Shown here: in pieces, positions 56,940 through 64,000 of the stretch
How the letters are laid out: the number at the start of each line of letters is the position of its first letter
How positions within the stretch are numbered: position 1 is the first letter of the stretch
Source: Trametes villosa
Taxonomy: Eukaryota > Basidiomycota > Agaricomycetes > Polyporales > Polyporaceae
DNA length: 64,000 nucleotides
Assembly (NCBI GenBank): GCA_002964805.2
Contig: PUDQ02000024.1
Coordinates: 1-64,000 of the forward strand
Direction: 5' to 3'
The notes under the pieces: model-generated
What the model saw: only the letters and a program-made list of their open reading frames with translations
Told to the model about the DNA's origin: nothing
Database searches by the model: none
Translations under genes and position numbers: made by a program

Positions 56940-59315
56940 TCAAACCTTCCTCTCCTCATCTGACCTTGAAGAGCGGCTTGCCCTTTTACCGTCCTCCAGC
57001 CGCCCCGGTCCGACCGAATCTCCGGGACGGACTGTCCCTTCGAGCGTGATCTGCGGGCCGTTGAACCAGCACGCGCCGCCATATAGCGGCAGATGGTAGT
57101 AGACGAGGCAGAGGATGATCACCCCCAGGAACACGACGATCATGTAGTTCATGCCGTCTGCCGTCGGTCCTGGCGCGGTTGGGAACGCGAGGATAATGAC
57201 GGAAAAGATCATCCACGCGACGGCGATGACCGCGACTGGCAGACCCTGCAGCGGGTAGCCGAAACGTAGAACATTAGCGGGTGCATTAGAAGAGATGTAC
57301 GACTTGGACTGCGACGCACGAATGGTCCGAGATTGAAGGGGCCGGGGCTCCATTCCCGCCCCCCGAGAAAGCGGCTTGCGATGGGGATGCTGAACGCCGT
57401 GTATTGCCCTGCGATGGCGAGGCTGAAGATCGCGGAGTTCGCCGTTGGACCCGCGAACGCGAGGAGCCCGAGCAGCAGCGCGACGAACGCGGAGGCCCAG
57501 ACGGCATTCACGGGAGTCTGTGTTCGTTTATTGATTCTGTAGATGAAACGCGAGAAGGGGAGCCCGCGATCGCGCGCGAAGGCAAAGGTTTGGCGGGATG
57601 CCGCCGTGAGCTAAATTAAAAGGTTAGTATATTTTGGCGAACAACTATGAAGCACCTACGATGCTCGAACCCATGAGGAACCTGCAAACCCGTATAGCTC
57701 AGCCGTGGCGTTACTGGACGCTCAGGAATAATACTTACTGAACGAACACGACGATAGACCAAATCGCCAACGTGCCGTTGCGCCCGAAGCTATTGAACAG
57801 GATCTGTTGTTCTGAGTATCAGCCATGTCCCCGAACTTCCTGGAAGCAGACCGATCACGTACGGTGGCCATGGGCTGTCCGATCGGGTTCTCCAAAATAC
57901 TCTCCAGGTCCGTACCCATGCAGAACGCGATGACTACGTTGATAACTTTGACGGCAGTCACTCAGCACAACGGTTGGGCTGTTCGAGATGTAGTACTTAC
58001 CCCATCCCAGGACACCCGCGATCCCAACGGCACTGATGATCGCCCATGGGACGGCGGTCCGGGCGTTGGAGGCCTCCTCGCTGATATGAACGGATGCATC
58101 GAAACCACCTGCATACACTTCAGAGGAGAAAAGAGGGAAGGATCGCATCGCTGTCACTTACCAATCGTCCACAGGGGCGCGAGAAAGCTCAGCACGAAAG
58201 CAAAGCCATTGGGCCATCCGTTGACTGGAGCCAGGAGACACAATCAGAGCCTGCATCCGTAGATGAAATGCGCATACACACGGACGTACAATTCGCAAAA
58301 CCGCCGAAGGCGTAAGCAGCAGAGTTTCTGAACTCTCTTGGGGTAGATACGGGTAACGCGACAATGATCGCAACACATAGCCTACGTGCAAAGCCCGATC
58401 AGAACAGCGTGAAAGGCCTGCAACGTTGAGAGGACTGCAAAGAACTTACAGAATATTCAAGACAACATACACGCCCTGGAGTCGAGCTATCACGGATGTT
58501 GCAAGCGAGGATACCGCTCCGTGGCAGACAAGAAGAGCGGCGTATACGGCGCTACAGGCCGAATGTGTCGTGAGTACGTCTCGAAGAGCAAGAGGGAAGA
58601 CGATGCAACACTCACTACGTCTGCCCTGTTGTCGGCGTGAACCCTTCGTTTGTACCGATAGATACTGCAGCCATCAGCTGCACGGCGCAGCCCCATTCAA
58701 TCGACGCGAGTCCTGCTATCAGTCCTATCGAGTTCGAGTCTATCACCAGGAGGTTAGTAAAGGAAGAACAAACACGCAGGGAAGACTCACACCCGACGAC
58801 CCAGGACAGCGACTTCCGCCACCTGGGTGTAGCGAAGGTCCACGCCCAGTAGTACAGCCCGCCGGACGTCGGCGCCGAGGATCCCAGCTCTGCTAGAGCC
58901 AGGCCGACGAACATCAGAAAGAACGAGCATACAGCCCACTGTGGTTCATGTCAGGCGCTACTCGTAGGACGGACGTGACAATGTTGCTCACCCCCCAGAC
59001 TAAAGCGGTTGGGCCGCCGTTCGGAAGGGCGAAAACGAGCACGGACCTACATGAGCGGTGAGAACCCGGCGTGGGGCTGAGAGTAAGATGCACCCACGCA
59101 ATGGAGGGGAATAGGCCGATGATGCTGAAGCCGATCCCAAACACCTCGATAGGGTTGAAGGCGCGTTTGAACTCTTGCTTGTACCCCAGAGCTGCCAAGG
59201 CCGCGTTGTCGCTCGCAAGACTATCTTCGTCGTGGGAGTGGCGATCGTGCTTGGGAACTTTGGAGACATGAACGGTAGACGGGGAGACCGTCTTTTCCTT
59301 GGAGGTAGTGGTCAT
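56940..59315 (-). CDS. Amino-acid/GABA permease, APC family, copy B
   Basis: This is a 558-residue APC transporter, the tandem paralogue of copy A. Exons are 59098-59315, 58992-59046, 58791-58938, 58616-58739, 58450-58551, 58290-58381, 58162-58224, 58001-58108, 57863-57945, 57739-57803, 57660-57681, 57320-57610 and 56940-57245. The N-terminal tail is His/Asp-rich (KHDRHSHDEDSLASDNAALA) and precedes ALGYKQEFKRAFNPIEVFGI. Internal motifs are ALAELGSSAPTSGGLYYWAW, GGFDASVHISEEASNARTAV and SRQTFAFARDRGLPFSRFIY. The C-tail (GPGRLEDGKRASRSSRSDEE) is longer and more basic than in copy A. Divergence from copy A is spread along the protein and highest in the tails, so the duplication is not very recent. 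Its transport substrate is unknown. Confidence 0.88.
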
Positions 59316-62300
59316 GCTTAGACGTGCAAGAGAGCGATATGCGCAGAGAGGTCGCCGTCTTTCGTCAGGCTCGTTGAACCATGGTGGAGCGGCGCGCAGG
59401 TGGATAGATACACCGATAGGCCATTCCCACGACGAAGCCAGCTATGCGGGCATAAGTTCAAGCAGAGTACAAGCGTACAGCCTAGACGCAGCACGGAGTT
59501 GGTATGTCTGCGGAGCTATCATTCTTATCAGCGCATACCATAGAGTCAGGGCACGCATATCACGTACCGCTCGCCATACGAGAGTGCTTGGTTCGTTTTA
59601 TCACCTCGCAGTGTCATAGCCAACGCGAAACTGTCGGACTTCGTCACGAGGCCACCCTCTCGGCATTGCCAATGCATGGGTTCAACGACTGCGCCCGAGC
59701 CCGGTGATGCTCACCAGACCAATACATGCATGAAGCTTTTGTCTCAGCCCTGGGATTCCTCGGAGGAGCGCGCTCGCATGAGCCACTTATCCACAACGCA
59801 CGTCGCTGTTCGCGGTGCGCAAACAGCCGGTGAACGAAGATCATCGCATTTCGCGCGCATACTGCCAGTGGATAACGTTCGCACTGGTTCAGCTCTTGAC
59901 CTGATGTCACGACACATATCAGTGAGATATATGCCGGGTAGATTGTAGTCTGGTCACACTCACCGTCGTAGTCGTAACGAGGCAACGCGCAGTCCTTGCA
60001 AACCTGTCAAGGGCGTCAAGCGCATTCGTACGAATTGTGAAGGTCTCATGTGAAGGTGTGTTCCGCATTTGGCATGTATCTTGGTTCGCCGCACAAACAT
60101 CGCCAGCAGTAGATGTGCGCACGCCTCCAGGGTTGGTCCTGAAAAATTGTCGAAACTCTCGAGTACGTGCATGAACACTGGAGCATGGACGGCAAAGTGT
60201 AAAAATGCCCGGCGGCACAGAGGAAGCCTAGAGCTAGTGCCGATAAGCGCAATCCCGTGGTATCGAGCGTCCACTTGGCTTATCGTCGAGGCCGAACGCC
60301 CGGAACCTAAACCATATACTGGACGTTCTGCGCTCGTAGAAACAGATAGGCGAGCGACAGAACGATGAGTGTACCCTCTCTTGATGCGGCACAAGTACTC
60401 ATGCAAGCAGGCCGCGCCTGCCAGTGATTGCTCTCTTGCTACTACTATGACCGTTAGTACCGACCCCGGACCCCGACTCGGAGCGCGAACCGACGGCAGT
60501 CGGAAATCTCCCGCACGCCCTCACTTCGCTTACAAGTTTCCGAAAGGACTTCTGGCCCGATCGGAATGGTACCTTACTCACTACCGCGATACGAGGAGTC
60601 CTCACGAACTCCGAGTCGGAACTTGGAAGTTTGCACTAACAGCAGCTAGAAAATTCCGACGGGCGCACCTTATCAACGACCTCCCCTGCACACGACCTCA
60701 GGCCTCAGGCCCCAGTCCTCCGCAACTACCCCTTACCACCCCCGTACGCCACGTCTTCCTCGCATGCGGATCCGTTGGCTGGCGGATCCGCAACCTCAGG
60801 CTCTATCGCAGCGCGCGACGCCCTTGTGCCGTCCCCCGATCAGGGCCCTGTGGCACTCGGAACACAGCGACCGCACCCAGGGCCATAGCGCGACCGCCGA
60901 CACCCGACACCCGCCACACGCGCACCTCCGGATTCCGGCAAATCGTTCAATCAATCGACTCAAGAAGATGGATATAAGTAAGATACAGCAGGAGCGGAGG
61001 ACCTCCGGAGTCCTCCAGCGTCGTCGTCGGTAGTGGGGGGAGAGAGGGGAGGGAGGGGATTGCCTACTGTACAGGTTGCAGTATTCGTGGTGGTTTCATT
61101 CGTAAGGTGAGTGGTGATGTTTCTTCTTGGTTTTCTGCTGTTTTTCTTCTTGCGGGGCCCGCTACGTCTTCGCCGTCACGCCCTTCGCCACCGTCGTCCC
61201 GCGCCGCCGCCACCTCCACGTCGAGATCCACAGCCCGGCAGCGTGCGGACGCGCCCGCAAGCAGCGCCCGCGCGATGCCCCCTCCGATGAGCCCGGGTAT
61301 GCCGACCACCGCAGATGGAACCTTGAGCTTGCCCAGTGCTCCGCGCACGGCAGAACAGCCTGCGAGACCTGCAACAGGGAAGCCGTTAGCGCGCTGTCCA
61401 CAGCCCGGCGGCAAGATAAGCAGGAAAGAAGCCCGCAGGCAGGAGAAAGAGAAGCAGAAGACGGGCGCAGAACAGGGGAGGGGGCGAATGATTGACACCG
61501 TAAAGCGAAGGAAGGGGAGGAGATGGACGCCACACCGCCTGCGTGCGCAACCCGGCTCGCGTCGTCGCTGTCCACGGTGTGAGCCGTAGTCTGGGAACGG
61601 CGGCGCGAGTCGCGAGTCGCGGGGCGCGGGGCGCGCGATAAGCCCGTGGAGAGGGCCCGCGGCAACGACGTGGGAGCGCCTCTCCCGCGACACCTCCGCC
61701 CCGGAGCAGCGCGTTGAGTGTTGGGCGTTTGGTAGACGTAGACAGGCGGTAAGGCAGCAGGTGGGCAGGGCGCGACGACGACGTGACGTAACCGTATCCG
61801 TACAGTATCAAAGAACCAGATGCGGGCGTGCTCTACTGCGATACGCGACGAGTCCATGGGGGGAGGCGTGTGGGGGAGTGACGGTATAGTAGGTAGTAGG
61901 GCGGGGACGTCAAAGAAGGGTGGCCGGTAGCCTGATGTGCAGGGACAAGCAGTGCTCCGGGCCCGTCGAGGCGCGCGCAGCAGAGATAAGAGCGAAGTCG
62001 AAGTCGAGCAGACGTCCGCGAGTCTGTCGGCAATGCGATGATGTACGTAGGAGCCGGGGACAGGCAGGGCGCGGGTGACAGGGCGTATAGGTGGCAGATG
62101 GGAGGGAGGATGGTACAGCGCGGCCTGTGCCGCGTACGGATCTCGGTGAGAAGCCGATATCGAGAGATGGGTGTGGGGAAGCCCCTGCGCGCGGGGAAGG
62201 GGTGTGGGTCGACAAGCGAGCGAAGATGGGAGGGCGCTGATAGACATGGGGGTGTCGGGAACGGGAGCAGCGGGAACGAGGGGGTGGGCGGCATACAGTG

Positions 62301-62430
62301 CGGGCGGGGACCATAAACAAAAACCAAGCGGACGAGACAGCAAGAACACCAGAGCGAGAAGACCGAGCACGAAGCAAATAAAAACCGAGCAAAGGATAGA
62401 AAATGCAACAATGATAGGGAAAGGGAGGGG
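59316..62430. other. Intergenic, no gene recognised
   Basis: The first 1.7 kb is compositionally neutral without supported ORFs. From about 61.1 to 62.4 kb the reverse strand is pyrimidine-rich and open for 402 codons, but the translation is low-complexity and lacks an ATG or domain. Nothing is called. Confidence 0.45.
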
Positions 62431-62949
62431 CTAGTCAAAATCAAAGAAAGACACGTACTCTGAGTCCTCGTCCACAGTCGGCAGCGTCTGCGCCGACTGC
62501 AGCGAGTGTTGGGAGCGCTGCGCACGGCTCTTCGCGGACTTGTACGCCCACGGGTCCGCCGCTAGGAAGCCAGTCGTTCGTCGCGCCACGGGCGACGACG
62601 GCGACGGCGATGGCGACGAGGATGCGACGGAGCTTGAAGACGAACCCGCGTCGCACTCTACGCACGTGCACGCACTGTGATGCCACACGAGCGCGACGGG
62701 GACAGGAGGGGGGAGCGAGATGGTCGAAACAGACGAGTTCGAGGCGGTTGGGGTGAGCGGGGCAAACTGGAGCGCGGAAGCTGGGGAGGTCGGGTCATAC
62801 TCATGCGGGTAGTGTGGGTGTGGATGGTGGTGAGGGGCGACGTTGGAGGACGAGGCGGAGGCCTGCAGGCCATGCGCGGGGGGCTTGCGCGAACGTCTCC
62901 GGAACAGACGCTTGCGCGGCGGCGCGGGGCCGGCACGCCTCGCACCCAG
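62431..62949 (-). other. 171-codon open frame downstream of an in-frame TGA
   Basis: Directly after the TGA that ends the DUF3602 frame (62950-62952), the same frame is open for 171 more codons to a stop at 62431. It contains no ATG. The translation is protein-like: a basic patch PPRKRLFRRRSRKPPAHGLQ, then HPHYPHEYDPTSPASALQFA, VWHHSACTCVECDAG, and an acidic aromatic end (DEDSEYVSFFDFD). It may be the real C-terminal part of the DUF3602 protein reached by splicing or stop read-through, or the last exon of another gene. Confidence 0.45.
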
Positions 62950-64000
62950 TCATTCGTGCACCGACGCAGACCCCGGCCCCCCAGCAGCGGGCGCGGGCGC
63001 AGGCACGGGCTCGCCGTCCTCGACGAGCGCGGACATGCCCGCGGGGGGCGCCTCCTTGTCCTCGTGGTGGTGCAGGATGACCTTGTTGAGCATGCGCGCG
63101 AGGCTGCCGCCGCGGTCCGGCCCGCGGCTCGCGCTGCGGCTGCGGCTCTGGTCGGGCCCGCGCGAGGCGGAGCGCGAGCGCAGGATGTTGCCGGCGCCGC
63201 CGCGCCCGGTTGCCTCGTAGTCGTGGGCGTGCGGGGAGGCGGGCTCGGGTGGGGGGCTGGCGAGGGAGGTCAGGTTTGCGCGGCCGCCGCGTCCGGTTGA
63301 GTGGCTGTATGCGGGTGTGAGTGTTATGTGAGGGGAGAAAAAAGGGGGAGAAGACGCACATTCCGCCCTCGTGTGCATATCGGAGGCGCTCCTCTTCTTC
63401 AAGCTGGGCGAGGATCTCGGGGTCTACGTTCGCCCCTGATTGCAGGTTGCCTGCGCCGCCGCGGCCTGTGGAGAGAACCTGAGGGGTGTTTGGTGCACGC
63501 GAGCGCGAGCGCGACTTTGAGTCAGACTTGATGTTCCCTAGGCCTCCCCGTCCAGATGAACGCTGTAGAACCTGCAATCAGCACATCTCCGAGGCTACAA
63601 TATGCGGAGACATACCGCGCGCGCCTTGGCGGCCTCCTCGTTCTGCTGGATGACATACTTCTCGTACTCGGCGAGCTCTGCCGCTTGGTTGGAGATGAGT
63701 GATGTGGTCTGGGTGAGGTTCTCGGGGACCTTGGAGGCCGAGCGTGCGCGCGAGCCCGATCGGATGTTGCCCATCCCGCCGCGGCCGGTGTATATCGCCT
63801 GGAGGGCGCATGAGGATACAGAAAAGGCTCGCGAGCGTAGAGACTTACCCGCTCGGGATCGACCGTCGCCTCGCGGCCGCGCACTGGCGACAGTGGCTCT
63901 CCATTAGGTCGCGAAGGGCTGGCGGTGTCGATGGATGGCCTGTGCATATTGCCGATACCCCCTCTGCCGGACGACTGTAGAGCAAAGAGTCAGTGAGAGC
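62950..64000 (-). CDS. DUF3602 (Par32-like) repeat protein, 5' end beyond window
   Basis: The visible exons are 63849-63974, 63616-63798, 63360-63571 and 62950-63304; the 5' part is outside the window and an acceptor is seen at 63975. Phases are 0, 0, 2. The protein is a series of the DUF3602 unit GRGGxGN: SSGRGGIGNMHR, TGRGGMGNIRSG, SSGRGGLGNIKS, STGRGGAGNLQS, STGRGGRANLTS and ATGRGGAGNILR, spaced by Arg/Ser-rich disordered sequence. In budding yeast the family member Par32/Amu1 binds and inhibits the Mep1 and Mep3 ammonium transporters under TORC1 control; whether this protein acts on the transporter at 22344 is speculation. The frame ends with SVHE before TGA, but continues open afterwards as listed for 62431-62949. 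Confidence 0.85.

Noticed and set aside
61162..62370. 402-codon reverse open frame
   Set aside because: It begins without ATG, and the translation is low-complexity Pro/Ser/Arg/Leu sequence from a pyrimidine-rich strand. No domain or splice pattern supports it.
1..64000. CRISPR arrays, rRNA genes, bacterial operons or a viral insertion
   Set aside because: No regularly spaced repeats, rRNA segments or viral gene sets were seen; all well-supported genes are of fungal nuclear type with spliceosomal introns.

Overview
The window looks like nuclear DNA of an agaricomycete (mushroom-forming basidiomycete). The genes are GC-rich and split by many 50-65 base GT-AG introns, often with GTGAGT, GTACGT or GTGCGT donors. 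Families expanded in this class are present: a Plavaka-type Tnp2 transposase and two DUF6533 membrane proteins. Gene models below were assembled by hand: exon phases were tracked across every intron, and domain continuity was used to choose junctions.

Layout. 1-2469: reverse-strand Plavaka transposase, cut by the window edge. 4103-5105: WrbA/Pst2-type quinone reductase (reverse). 6283-6628: two tRNA-His genes with different introns. 7196-13216, forward: a SAM methyltransferase, a tocopherol-cyclase-like protein, an 81-residue Cys/His protein and cystathionine gamma-lyase. 13888-15699: a 14-exon DUF6533 membrane protein (reverse), then a possible gene relic. 17337-26988: two near-identical short-chain dehydrogenases in opposite orientation flank an unknown gene and an ammonium transporter with many upstream GATA-factor sites. 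27389-34171: a second DUF6533 gene whose intron 7 holds a complete 3,885-bp DNA transposon (29276-33160) with terminal inverted repeats, a target-site duplication and one 1,005-residue ORF. 36329-47577: a small membrane protein, a cupin, a PINX1/PXR1-like G-patch protein, a SLMAP/PRO45-like FHA protein and an F-box-like protein. 51910-59315: a glutamine-synthetase-like enzyme and two tandem amino-acid permeases. 62431-64000: a DUF3602 (Par32-like) protein cut by the right edge, with an unusual in-frame stop.

Several genes fit nitrogen acquisition: the ammonium transporter, the glutamine-synthetase-like enzyme, two permeases and the DUF3602 protein, whose yeast relative Par32/Amu1 inhibits Mep ammonium transporters. 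This theme is inference; the genes are interleaved with unrelated ones and do not form a tight cluster. The most notable structural observation is the intact-looking transposon sitting in sense orientation inside an intron of a still-open host gene.
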